A program made the position numbers and the translations under genes. From assembly GCA_904377845.1 (NCBI GenBank), contig CAJFGR010000001.1:49387-113386 (forward strand): a stretch of DNA of 64,000 bases. The letters are read 5' to 3'. The notes under the pieces are model-generated. The model saw nothing but the letters and a program-made list of their open reading frames with translations, had not been told where the DNA came from and ran no database searches. The DNA is from an uncultured Ruminococcus sp. GTDB taxonomy: Bacteria; Bacillota; Clostridia; Lachnospirales; Lachnospiraceae. Shown one piece after another: positions 36,779-44,757 of this stretch. How positions within the stretch are numbered: position 1 is the stretch's first letter; each line of letters starts with the position of its first letter.

Positions 36779-36822
36779 AAGGATATCATATCTGAGAGTT
36801 AATCTCAACACATGATATCCTT
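36779..36822 (-). terminator. Intrinsic terminator after the SSB gene
   Basis: An 11-bp stem (AAGGATATCAT at 36779-36789 with ATGATATCCTT at 36812-36822) encloses a nested 5-bp stem (TGAGA and TCTCA). On the - strand it is followed by ATTTTATG. It lies 15 bases past the SSB stop. Confidence 0.78.
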
Positions 36823-36837
36823 TTAACAATCACTCTT

Positions 36838-37467
36838 CTAATCCTCTATGCACTCCAGTTTACTGACAGAAACCTCATATGCCGTGCGGGTTTCCGTCTC
36901 TGTCTCGGAAAGTTTTTTCACATATTCACGGCTCTGGATGCGGCCGAGAATCCTCACGTGTTCGCCTACTTCAAAGCCCGATGCATATCTTGCATTTCTT
37001 CCCCAGCAGATACACGGGATATAATCCGATTTGCCGTACGGCCGGTTGACAGCCAGCAGCAGATCCGCGATTTCTCTTCCCAGCGGCGTCTTACGATACA
37101 CCGGCCTCTTGCACATATATCCCTCCAGAAGAATGTGATTCGTGCGCGCACCGTCAGGCTCCTCATCCACGAACTCGATCTCCCGTGCAAACACCGATAG
37201 CACAAGTCTGTTTCTCTGCTCCTCGTGCCGGTTGTAAGAACGGAACTGGCCGGATACCATAATGCAGCGGTTTCTGTAATCCTGCGTTACGTCGATCAGC
37301 CGTTCCGACACCATAACCGGAATCCTGTCATTTGAACTGCTCAGCCTTCTGACAAGAATATCTATCATGTAGAATCCTTCCCCGAACACCTCGTGGCTGT
37401 ATGTAAACTCCGATACCACTGTTCCTATGACTGTTACCTGATTGTTCTCAATGATCTTATCTGACAT
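36838..37467 (-). CDS. Single-stranded DNA-binding protein with two OB-like folds
   Basis: A 209-residue protein of the SSB family. Two successive OB-fold-like halves can be seen: residues 6-105 (NNQVTVIGTVVSEFTYSHEV, then MVSGQFRSYN) and about 110-205 (NHILLEGYMCKRPVYRKTPL, then HVRILGRIQSREY). The second half has the classical SSB pattern of an N-terminal strand followed by GREIADLLLAVNR and the YIPCICWGRNAR core strand. It has no acidic SSB C-terminal tip (DDIPF type). It is therefore probably an accessory SSB rather than the replication SSB. It is followed by a strong terminator. Confidence 0.8.
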   Translation of the reverse strand: MSDKIIENNQVTVIGTVVSEFTYSHEVFGEGFYMIDILVRRLSSSNDRIPVMVSERLIDVTQDYRNRCIMVSGQFRSYNRHEEQRNRLVLSVFAREIEFVDEEPDGARTNHILLEGYMCKRPVYRKTPLGREIADLLLAVNRPYGKSDYIPCICWGRNARYASGFEVGEHVRILGRIQSREYVKKLSETETETRTAYEVSVSKLECIED

Positions 37468-37617
37468 AATCTGTAGTTCTCCCTTCCTCTTCCTGGTATT
37501 TTTGAGTCACTACTAAATTTATGAAATAATATCACTGTTTAGAACATTACAGGTAGAAGAATCGTTCGACAGATTTTTACTTTTCCTGATACAAGCAGAT
37601 ACATATACGTTTATAAT

Positions 37618-38931
37618 TTAATAAAACAGTTGATCATCATATTTTGTAGCAGGGCCGACACCATATGTTTCATAGGTTCTATCTCCCCTAAATTCTTTCT
37701 GATATACAAATGCTATTCCGTTCCCGACCCCGAGAACTTGTCCATGGTTCAGATTATATCTTACCTCTAGCGGACTAAGAACATCTCCAGATTCGGTTTC
37801 TAAATTTTTAGTATAAGTATATACTGTAGTTCCTGTAATAACCGGCTCCTTTCCGGTTCGGTCAACCCTGTATGCTCCGCAATAAAATGTATTTCCCATA
37901 CAATCAGGGATATAATAATGTTCTCCACCCAAATTAATATTCTCAAGTTCTCCGCTCTCCAGATCCAAATGTGTCAGGGAATTAATATCATTCCAATTTC
38001 GTTCAAAGAAGGCTCCTCCCTGATCCACTGTTACCATTGAACCGAGATCAGAAGCAGTAGTAAATACCTCCGTCTTTTCTTCTGTAAGCGTATCGTAGCA
38101 CTTTAACGTCATCTCTCCCTGCATACTGTCATATGTTTCATAGGATGTAAAATAAAGCCTGCCCTCTTCATCCGGCGCCATACCGGAGATAAAATCTTCC
38201 AGTTTCACCGATTCACCACTTTCAAGATTCAGCTCATAAAGCGGCGTAGCGCTCGGATCTGTTCTGCCACCTTGATAAAACAAATGCTTTCCGGTTATCA
38301 GTGCATCAACATTCCCCCATGCCGATTCTATTGCATATTCTTTCTTCTCTTTACTCCCGGTATTATACGCCACAACCCTTGTCTCCGATATGGTTGGATC
38401 ATCGGGATTATTTACATATGTGTAATAAATTGTCCCGTCAATCGCACCAACAAACCGGTTGAATCCTGCCACATCAGAAATCAGCATTTCCGCATCTTCT
38501 CCTCCGGAGTATGCGTACAGATTGTCATTCAGGACAAAATATATATCATCCACGGTTCCCATCAGCCCTGATACTGGACCGTCCATTTCAAAGAGTCTCG
38601 TATAAATATCGTTTGAATCGTAAATCTGTACTTCTCCCTCTCCCGATGAGCCGAATCCTGCAGGAGCATAAAAAGCCGAATACTTTGGCGTTGCCACGAA
38701 TCCCGATGGTCCCGGTTTTGTACAAGTTGCCTGAGTCCCCGGGAATTCGTCCTCATCCGAGTTCGGGGCTTCCTTTTCTTCTGTATTTTCAGCTTCTTTT
38801 GCATTTTCACCTGTATCCGTACCGGATGTATCTGTCTGCTCTGTTTCAGCCTCTTTTTTATCTCCGGAACATCCTGCCATCCCGGCAACTAATAATACTG
38901 CACATAAAATACATATCACTTTTCGTTTCAT
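37618..38931 (-). CDS. Lipoprotein with beta-propeller-like repeats
   Basis: A 437-residue exported lipoprotein. The signal MKRKVICILCAVLLVAG ends in lipobox AGC (about Cys21), followed by a Glu/Thr/Asp-rich linker. The remainder is beta-rich with repeating units of the form IYYTYVNNP, HLFYQGGRT, RLYFTSYE and NTFYCGAYR, in the style of DUF5050-like propellers. Function is unknown. The start is ATG 38931, 9 bases after AGGAGG. It begins 13 bases after the 786-residue secreted protein gene and is the last gene of the leftward accessory operon. It may sense or bind a surface ligand. Confidence 0.8.
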   Translation of the reverse strand: MKRKVICILCAVLLVAGMAGCSGDKKEAETEQTDTSGTDTGENAKEAENTEEKEAPNSDEDEFPGTQATCTKPGPSGFVATPKYSAFYAPAGFGSSGEGEVQIYDSNDIYTRLFEMDGPVSGLMGTVDDIYFVLNDNLYAYSGGEDAEMLISDVAGFNRFVGAIDGTIYYTYVNNPDDPTISETRVVAYNTGSKEKKEYAIESAWGNVDALITGKHLFYQGGRTDPSATPLYELNLESGESVKLEDFISGMAPDEEGRLYFTSYETYDSMQGEMTLKCYDTLTEEKTEVFTTASDLGSMVTVDQGGAFFERNWNDINSLTHLDLESGELENINLGGEHYYIPDCMGNTFYCGAYRVDRTGKEPVITGTTVYTYTKNLETESGDVLSPLEVRYNLNHGQVLGVGNGIAFVYQKEFRGDRTYETYGVGPATKYDDQLFY

Positions 38932-38944
38932 TTTCTTTTTCCTC

Positions 38945-41305
38945 CTACCATAAATACCATATTTCATCGTCTGTATCCATCGTTACTTCTCCGGTTGATG
39001 TATTGGCCTCCACCATACCCGTATATCGATTCGCACTGGGAACCACTCCGTTCTCTATCATCTCTGAACCTGCCTCTTCCGACATTTGGTACCGTAATAT
39101 ACACTTAAAACTATCCCCATCCTGCCATATTTCATCGTCTAAAATCGTATATGTTCCCCCGTCTCCTTCCGGAAGTTTCGCCTCATAGTGCTCTATTATC
39201 TTTTGTATCAGCTGTGCTTCCGACAGATTTTCTTCCTGCTCCGCATCGCCTTGATCCAGATTCTCATAATAATGTGTTCTTTCATCTTCAGAAAGCGCTC
39301 TGCTGTATATAAATGTTCTTTCTCTATCTGTTGCCAGTGTTGAATAGTTATAATCAGACTTAACCCTCTCCTCCATTTGCAGATAAAGTTCATCTTCGCC
39401 TATTCTAAGCACGCCTGTACCTTCATTAAACCAACTGTCAGTCCATGAGAAATTGACTGTTCCGTCGACAATCCTGCCATAGATCAGATTTGTTACATAC
39501 TCGTAATTACCGTCAGGCTCCATCTTGTCTACAGCAAAAACAATTTCTTCTTCTGAACAGTCTGTTACTATGATACAGTAAGCACCTTCAGGTTCATATT
39601 CGCTGTCATTGTAGATACCGGTTTTAACTTTCCCTTTTTCTATTTCTTCTAATGATTTTATAGCAGAAACCGGTATCTGCTCCCGTATTCCACCTGCATC
39701 CATATCGTCATTGTACAGGTTCCCGAAATCTTCTTCCAAAATAAGCGTATTATCGTATCTTGCCGTTTCATTCAGACGTATTGATAACGCATACGCTTTT
39801 TCTTTTAATTCATCATATTTTTGCTTTGCAGCAGTATCTCCCTCCTCTGCCTTTACTTCTGAAATGCCATCCCATGCATGTAAATATGAACGTATCATGA
39901 GCATATAAGAATCTCTGGCCTCTTTCAAATTGTCTGGAGAGATATCTTTTTGATAAGTCAAATCTGTCATCACGTCGCAAAAATTATATAAAGCTATTGT
40001 TCCAATATCAGTCATTAAATTTGCTTCGTATGCATGATCCCCCATTTCCAGCTTACCTTTTATTTCTGGAGAAACGGTCTTGGCTACATCTACAGCTGTA
40101 TTATATATTCCGATAACCCTTCCCACGGAGCTTAGATTAAAAATTTCCGTGAACAGACGGTCAAGTATTACACTCGCTGTAATCAGTTCGGGCAAATCTT
40201 TCTTATCGTCATACAAAATACCTGCTAATTCTGTAAATAATATAGCTCGATCCTTTCCTTGTGTGAAACGAGTTATGTCAGCTTCATTCAATGCTTTAAG
40301 CTGCCCCAAATAACTATCTCCCCATTGCGCCACACGATTATATGCATAAGAAATATTCCATACCATGTCCACAATTTTAAGTTTGTTTGATAGATCAGTG
40401 AGTTCCTTGCTCGCTGCTAAAGTTTTAACTACTTTTGGATCCTGTATTTCTTCCCATCTGTTAAAAGGTATGCCTTTTCTCTTAGCCAGAAAAGCCTGCA
40501 GATCAGATATGTCTTTCTCCATGCCATAATATTGGGAAAGAACTCCTACGCATTCTTGCGATGATCCGATAAAATCATCTAAATACTCCCCGATATTTTC
40601 TTCTGCTCCAAACATTTCGGAATCTTCCGTCCCCAGTGAATAAAATGCATCTGTTATTTTTTCAGTCTCGATGGCCCATTCATTGATAACCGGAACAAAA
40701 ATCTTATAATCAATTTCGTCCGCCAGAGACAGTAATATATATTTCACACTTTTTCCGTAAACATTATCCCCTGTAAGATCATATAATGTGGGACGATTCG
40801 CGGCCAGTTCTTCATATTCATTCAGCACATTCCACAATGTGTCCACAGGCTTTTCAATTAATACTTCACCATCGATAATCTGCCATCCGACGTTGAGCAA
40901 ATACATAACCTTTTCCAGTGGTATATATGTTTTTTCATCCTGTGCCAAATCTCCTTCCACATTGAAAACCTGTCTGGAAATATACCCCCTCTCATTCGAT
41001 AAATATGTATATCCGGTATTCAAATTAATATCTACAAAATACCCGTTTCTTTCAAAGCGGATCAGTCCTTTTTCAGCTTCATTATTCACTTGTACGTCAC
41101 AAATATCTGCAATATCTTCCGGGGATGCATATATTACTCCATCTGTCACTTTTACAAAAACGTCCTTTTTTTCACCCGAATAAGCATCTGTAAATGTCAG
41201 ATATCCAGTATCATCACCGTACCGGGCTGCATACACATACAATGGAGTCTCAGTTATCAAAACAGCAATAAGCAAACTGACAACTAATACTTTAATTTTC
41301 CTCAT
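38945..41305 (-). CDS. Large secreted protein with copper-amine-oxidase-like N-terminal domain
   Basis: A 786-residue exported protein of unknown function. The signal peptide is MRKIKVLVVSLLIAVLITE, with cleavage expected near YVYAA. Residues about 30-160 resemble the copper amine oxidase N-terminal (stalk) domain common in Firmicutes surface proteins (VKVTDGVIYASPEDIADICD and YIPLEKVMYLLNVGWQIIDG). The middle is helical, and the C-terminus (about 560-786) is beta-rich and acidic. No catalytic motif is visible. The start overlaps the stop of the preceding gene as ATGA (41302-41305), so translation is coupled. It lies in an A+T-rich accessory stretch. Confidence 0.8.
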   Translation of the reverse strand: MRKIKVLVVSLLIAVLITETPLYVYAARYGDDTGYLTFTDAYSGEKKDVFVKVTDGVIYASPEDIADICDVQVNNEAEKGLIRFERNGYFVDINLNTGYTYLSNERGYISRQVFNVEGDLAQDEKTYIPLEKVMYLLNVGWQIIDGEVLIEKPVDTLWNVLNEYEELAANRPTLYDLTGDNVYGKSVKYILLSLADEIDYKIFVPVINEWAIETEKITDAFYSLGTEDSEMFGAEENIGEYLDDFIGSSQECVGVLSQYYGMEKDISDLQAFLAKRKGIPFNRWEEIQDPKVVKTLAASKELTDLSNKLKIVDMVWNISYAYNRVAQWGDSYLGQLKALNEADITRFTQGKDRAILFTELAGILYDDKKDLPELITASVILDRLFTEIFNLSSVGRVIGIYNTAVDVAKTVSPEIKGKLEMGDHAYEANLMTDIGTIALYNFCDVMTDLTYQKDISPDNLKEARDSYMLMIRSYLHAWDGISEVKAEEGDTAAKQKYDELKEKAYALSIRLNETARYDNTLILEEDFGNLYNDDMDAGGIREQIPVSAIKSLEEIEKGKVKTGIYNDSEYEPEGAYCIIVTDCSEEEIVFAVDKMEPDGNYEYVTNLIYGRIVDGTVNFSWTDSWFNEGTGVLRIGEDELYLQMEERVKSDYNYSTLATDRERTFIYSRALSEDERTHYYENLDQGDAEQEENLSEAQLIQKIIEHYEAKLPEGDGGTYTILDDEIWQDGDSFKCILRYQMSEEAGSEMIENGVVPSANRYTGMVEANTSTGEVTMDTDDEIWYLW

Positions 41306-41877
41306 TCTACTTCTCCTACTATTTCTTCCATCATTTGTTGGTAAAAATCGCCATATCCTCCTAATAGTGCATTGGAGAATTCCTGATCCATTAATACTTT
41401 CCACTCTCCATTTTCATTTGCAACTTGGACTATTACCAGATAATCGTTGGTCGGTTCTTCTCCATTTGCTATTGTTTCCTTTAAGGTTTCAAGTATGTTA
41501 TCTTCAGTAAGCTGATTTAAAAATCGGTTATCTTCTGCTAATTCAGGAAAGTCAAGAGCTTTAATATCCGCCTGACACTCATATCTGTTTTCGTCGATTT
41601 TTTCAACCTTTTTAACAGTATACTGTATTGTCTCTCCGACAATCGCCGCATACCCGTTAAGATTAACCTTGTCATTTTCATTAAGTCCGGCCAGCATATC
41701 AGATACTGTATCTTCATCCCCTTGCTGATAGGCCAAAAGAAACTTTTCGCACAAATTCCTGATCTTCTTTTCTTCTTCATTTGCATAATTATTTGTATAC
41801 AATACATACATAATGCCCAAAATCAAAATCAAAAAAGATACTATAATTGTACTTTTTCTAATATTTATCTTTTTCAT
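41302..41877 (-). CDS. Membrane-anchored extracellular protein of unknown function
   Basis: A 191-residue protein with one N-terminal hydrophobic segment (TIIVSFLILILGIMYVLY), no lipobox Cys, and a soluble C-terminal domain of about 155 residues outside the cell. The domain, with KFLLAYQQGDEDTVSDMLA near its start and GEWKVLMDQEF near its end, has the feel of an NTF2-like or DUF5105-like fold, but I am not certain. It is the first gene of the operon that includes the large secreted protein and the propeller lipoprotein. The gene stands divergently from the kinase-like locus, with 169 bases between. Confidence 0.75.
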   Translation of the reverse strand: MKKINIRKSTIIVSFLILILGIMYVLYTNNYANEEEKKIRNLCEKFLLAYQQGDEDTVSDMLAGLNENDKVNLNGYAAIVGETIQYTVKKVEKIDENRYECQADIKALDFPELAEDNRFLNQLTEDNILETLKETIANGEEPTNDYLVIVQVANENGEWKVLMDQEFSNALLGGYGDFYQQMMEEIVGEVE

Positions 41878-41917
41878 CCACCTATATCTCCCACAAAAAA
41901 CTTAATAATCCGTGATT

Positions 41918-41948
41918 ATTATAATTCTTTAATCTCTGTTTTCTACAA
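41918..41948 (-). promoter_or_regulatory. Candidate promoter of the leftward secreted-protein operon
   Basis: On the - strand, TATAAT (41918-41923) is 41 bases before the start at 41877. The best -35 is TTGTAG (41943-41948), at a long 19-base spacing. It overlaps an inverted AATAATC-CGT-GATTATT (41903-41919 region), whose arm repeats part of the box found upstream of the divergent sensor genes. Confidence 0.4.
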
Positions 41949-41957
41949 CCGTGTCGC

Positions 41958-41982
41958 ATAATCACCGTAATATGTAATAATT
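41958..41982 (+). repeat. Upstream regulatory box, copy 1
   Basis: The sequence is ATAATCACCG, two variable bases (TA), then ATATGTAATAATT. It ends 26 bases before the -10 (TATAAT, 42009-42014) of the first sensor gene. An equivalent box at the same distance precedes the second sensor gene. Its location, just upstream of a poor -35, suits binding of an activator such as the LytTR regulator encoded downstream. Confidence 0.7.
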
Positions 41983-42008
41983 ATCCTTTCTTTTTCCTTT
42001 GGCTGGGG

Positions 42009-42014
42009 TATAAT
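42009..42014 (+). promoter_or_regulatory. -10 element of the first sensor gene
   Basis: A perfect TATAAT 33 bases before the ATG at 42047. No recognisable -35 lies 16-18 bases upstream (CTTTCT), which implies an activator is needed. Confidence 0.6.
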
Positions 42015-42046
42015 ATATTTAATATTTATCTCGCGGAGGCCTGCAT

Positions 42047-42934
42047 ATGTTACACCGTATTATTCTAATTTTTATATGGGCAGTTTATCTCATTTTTACC
42101 TTTTCTTCCTACAGCTTCTTCCTGAATTCTGATACTTTCTATAAAAAACAGCTCTCCCTGTTTCTTCCTCTTGTATCCATTGCTATTGTATCTGCCGGAC
42201 TGTTCCTGCCGGAAGCCGCTCTGGTATTTGCCTGTGCAGGCAGTGCTGTTATTATAGTTATCCCAATCTCTTTTTACCATGCACCATCCGGGAAAAAAGC
42301 TGCTGTTGCGATTATCACGTATTTGTCCTTTATGGTTACCGATATGCTTAGTGCGTCTGCAGCATATCTTATCCAATTAATATTTACCACCGTACCTGTA
42401 ACAGGAAATATTCTTACAAACGGATCGAATACAGCACTATTATGCTATGCTGCAGCAGATCCCGTTCTTTTTCTGCTCTGCCGATGCTTTATCCTGCCAC
42501 ATTTCAAACAATTTATTGACCGGTTTGATTATGTCTTTTTCTTACAAATAACCGGTCCGTTTCTTTTGATCTATTTGAGTTCGAATCCATTTTTGCTCCT
42601 GTTTTACTCGGATTCTGTCCTGTTATTCGTAATCTTATCTTTTGTCTTTTTTCTGTTCGTGTGCTTGATGACTAAATTTGCACTGCAGAGTTTTCGTTTT
42701 TTCATTAAGCAAGAACAGGAACATACGCAAAAACTGCTTCAGAGGGAACAATTCGAGCAACATACCTTACATTTTGAAGATTTATCTGCCAAATATGCCG
42801 AAATTAGAAAACAGAACCATGATATATCCGGACACCTTACAGCGCTTTCTTACCTTTGCGACAGCGGACGTTGGGAAGATGTCTCCGATTATATCCGCAG
42901 ACTGTCCATGTCATATAATCACCGATATATGTAA
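42047..42934 (+). CDS. AgrC-like membrane sensor with H-box but no ATPase domain (copy 1)
   Basis: A 295-residue membrane protein. Six or so hydrophobic segments fill residues 1-215, followed by a coiled-coil-like helix (KQEQEHTQKLLQREQFEQHT) and the H-box KQNHDISGHLTALSYL, with phosphoacceptor candidate His258. This matches the HPK10 (AgrC/VirS-like) class, but the protein ends 35 residues after the H-box, where a GHKL ATPase domain should follow. The last eight residues (MSYNHRYM) are encoded by the repeat box that precedes the second copy. GGAGG stands 7 bases before the ATG. It is paralogous to the next gene, about 40 per cent identical by eye. Confidence 0.85.
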   Translation: MLHRIILIFIWAVYLIFTFSSYSFFLNSDTFYKKQLSLFLPLVSIAIVSAGLFLPEAALVFACAGSAVIIVIPISFYHAPSGKKAAVAIITYLSFMVTDMLSASAAYLIQLIFTTVPVTGNILTNGSNTALLCYAAADPVLFLLCRCFILPHFKQFIDRFDYVFFLQITGPFLLIYLSSNPFLLLFYSDSVLLFVILSFVFFLFVCLMTKFALQSFRFFIKQEQEHTQKLLQREQFEQHTLHFEDLSAKYAEIRKQNHDISGHLTALSYLCDSGRWEDVSDYIRRLSMSYNHRYM

Positions 42935-42939
42935 TAATT
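42915..42939 (+). repeat. Upstream regulatory box, copy 2
   Basis: The sequence is ATAATCACCG, two variable bases (AT), then ATATGTAATAATT. It matches copy 1 at 23 of 25 positions. It ends 26 bases before the -10 (42966-42971) of the second sensor gene, exactly as copy 1 does, and its first part overlaps the last codons of the first sensor gene. Confidence 0.7.
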
Positions 42940-42965
42940 GGTTATCTATTTTTGATTCAATGAGT

Positions 42966-42971
42966 TATAAT
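42966..42971 (+). promoter_or_regulatory. -10 element of the second sensor gene
   Basis: A perfect TATAAT 34 bases before the ATG at 43006, with no good -35 at normal spacing. The second copy therefore has its own promoter, and it shares the box-to-TATAAT distance of copy 1. Confidence 0.6.
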
Positions 42972-43005
42972 AGAATGGATTGTGTCTTCGGAGGAGGTTG
43001 TGTAT

Positions 43006-43890
43006 ATGAATCATCGCATTTCCTTAGTTATCGTATGGTTGATACTTTTTATTTTTTCATCTAATGCATACACTTTTTTTCTATCTCCCCGGAAAACCCT
43101 GAGAAAATATTTTCCTTTGATTTATACTGCTGCCTGCATTCTGATGGCGGTTATCCTGTTGCTCCTGCCTAACAGACTTCTTCTCTATCTGTCCGCTTTC
43201 AGTGCTGTTGCCATCATTTTCCCATCATTCTTTTTCAGGGGAACACTAATAGAAAGGACTGTTGTCACAATTATATTCTACTTATCTTCTATGCTTTCAG
43301 ATATGATAAGTGCTCTCTCCGGCTATATAGTTCAAACTCTTTTCACTGAAGTTCCCGTATCCGGAAATATTGTCCTGACAGGCACTCCTTTGGCTCTGAC
43401 AGTCTACAGCATTATATTTCCTCTCACTATGCTGGCATCCCACTTTTTTATCCTGCCTCAGTTCAAACGTTTCCTGGATATTTTAGGCACAGCGTTCTTC
43501 TTCCGTATAACCGGTCCGTTCCTCCTGCTTTATCTGGCGTCAAATGCATTTATAACATTGATATACTCAGATTCAGTACTGCTGTTTGTAAATTTATCAG
43601 CTGTGTTTTTCCTGTTTACAGGATTCCTGACTAAATATGCACTTCAAAGTTTTAATTTCTTTTTGGCTCAGGAAAAAGGACGCACACAATTAGAACTTCA
43701 AAAAAAACAATTGGAACTTATGGCAGCACATACCAAAGAGCTATCAGATAAATATGTGGATATACGCCGACAAAATCATGATATATCCGGACATCTGACA
43801 GCGCTCTCGTATTTGATCCATATGGAGAGATGGAAGACTGCTATAGACTATATAGACAGACTGATACACACGAAGGAGACAAGTTTATGA
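43006..43890 (+). CDS. AgrC-like membrane sensor with H-box but no ATPase domain (copy 2)
   Basis: A 294-residue paralogue of the preceding gene, with the same multi-span membrane part (for example FFRITGPFLLLYLASN matching FFLQITGPFLLIYLSSN) and the same H-box RRQNHDISGHLTALSYL, again with His258. It too stops about 36 residues after the H-box and has no ATP-binding domain. The start is ATG 43006, 8 bases after GGAGG. The stop overlaps the start of the next gene as ATGA (43887-43890), so this copy is translationally coupled to the ATPase-bearing partner. That coupling argues against it being a random truncation. Confidence 0.85.
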   Translation: MNHRISLVIVWLILFIFSSNAYTFFLSPRKTLRKYFPLIYTAACILMAVILLLLPNRLLLYLSAFSAVAIIFPSFFFRGTLIERTVVTIIFYLSSMLSDMISALSGYIVQTLFTEVPVSGNIVLTGTPLALTVYSIIFPLTMLASHFFILPQFKRFLDILGTAFFFRITGPFLLLYLASNAFITLIYSDSVLLFVNLSAVFFLFTGFLTKYALQSFNFFLAQEKGRTQLELQKKQLELMAAHTKELSDKYVDIRRQNHDISGHLTALSYLIHMERWKTAIDYIDRLIHTKETSL

Positions 43891-44744
43891 AAAAATACCG
43901 GTTATTTTTCCTTATCATACTTCTGATGTTTCCTGTTACATCATGGATTCTGATTTTCCTCTGTATGATTTTAAACTGGCAGTTTATAAGCAGTATATAT
44001 TTATTTGTTGGAATTTTTTTGACCCTGATCTTACTGCTCTGTCTCATACTGCTTATACTTGCATTAAAGAAACTCTCGGCCGAACTTTTGCTTGCCAGAG
44101 AGGTAAAGCTTCTGGAACAGCATACCAGTATTGCTGAACTTCAACATAAAGAACTTGAATCACTGAACCGTGATGCCAAAGAACGTCAACAGACATTTAT
44201 CCGCCATCTGATAGAACTAGACGTACTTATCCGCGCCCAGGACTATAAAACTGCCAGAAAACGGATTCACGAGATTACAGACTCTGATTTGCGGAAGGGT
44301 ACAGATGTCTACTGCTCTGATTTCTTCATCAACACAATCCTTCAGATCAAGATGAATGAGGCACAGGAACATAACATACGCACAGACTGCCACATTACAC
44401 TTCCTCCACTTAAGGATAACAGCAATCTAAATTACCTTGAACTTTCCAGCCTGTTTTTCAATCTTCTGGACAATGCAATTGAGAGCTGTATACGTTCCGG
44501 CAGCAATGACCCGTTCCTGACGCTTGAGATCTCGTGGCACAAAAAAATACTTCAGATTCATATGGAAAACACAAAGGATTCCATGATACAATTTGATGGC
44601 AGCACGACAAAAGAAGACAAAGAGAGCCACGGGTTTGGTCTTAAGATTATCGAAGAGATTATCCGAGAACATGACGGCATCTGCCGCTGGACAGACCGGG
44701 GCGATACCTTTGACTCCGTACTGCTCATGAACTATACCAAATGA
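43887..44744 (+). CDS. Membrane GHKL ATPase (histidine-kinase catalytic half) lacking the phosphoacceptor His
   Basis: A 285-residue protein with two membrane helices (residues 5-30 and 33-60), a helix, then a GHKL ATPase domain with N-box NLLDNAIES (192-200) and G-box HGFGLKII (248-255). Its degenerate dimerisation segment, RQQTFIRHLIELDVLI, aligns with QNHDISGHLTALSYLI of the two sensors; the phosphoacceptor His of HD falls on Gln102, and Asp on Thr103. It thus appears to have ATP-binding but no H-box, the complement of its neighbours. The start is ATG 43887, with GAAGGAG upstream and coupled to the previous stop. The LytTR regulator gene follows 13 bases on. Confidence 0.85.
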   Translation: MKKYRLFFLIILLMFPVTSWILIFLCMILNWQFISSIYLFVGIFLTLILLLCLILLILALKKLSAELLLAREVKLLEQHTSIAELQHKELESLNRDAKERQQTFIRHLIELDVLIRAQDYKTARKRIHEITDSDLRKGTDVYCSDFFINTILQIKMNEAQEHNIRTDCHITLPPLKDNSNLNYLELSSLFFNLLDNAIESCIRSGSNDPFLTLEISWHKKILQIHMENTKDSMIQFDGSTTKEDKESHGFGLKIIEEIIREHDGICRWTDRGDTFDSVLLMNYTK

Positions 44745-44757
44745 TAAAGGAGCCTAT

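Noticed and set aside
41878..42046. Possible agrD-type signal-peptide gene or agrB near the AgrC-like sensors
   Set aside because: No small ORF with a ribosome site and no AgrB-like membrane protease are present here; the ligand is unknown.
42047..43890. Sensors interpreted as frameshifted or decayed kinases
   Set aside because: Both paralogues end at the same point after the H-box, the second stop is coupled to the next start, and I see no leftover ATPase-domain sequence between them; a deliberate split fits better, though truncation is not excluded.
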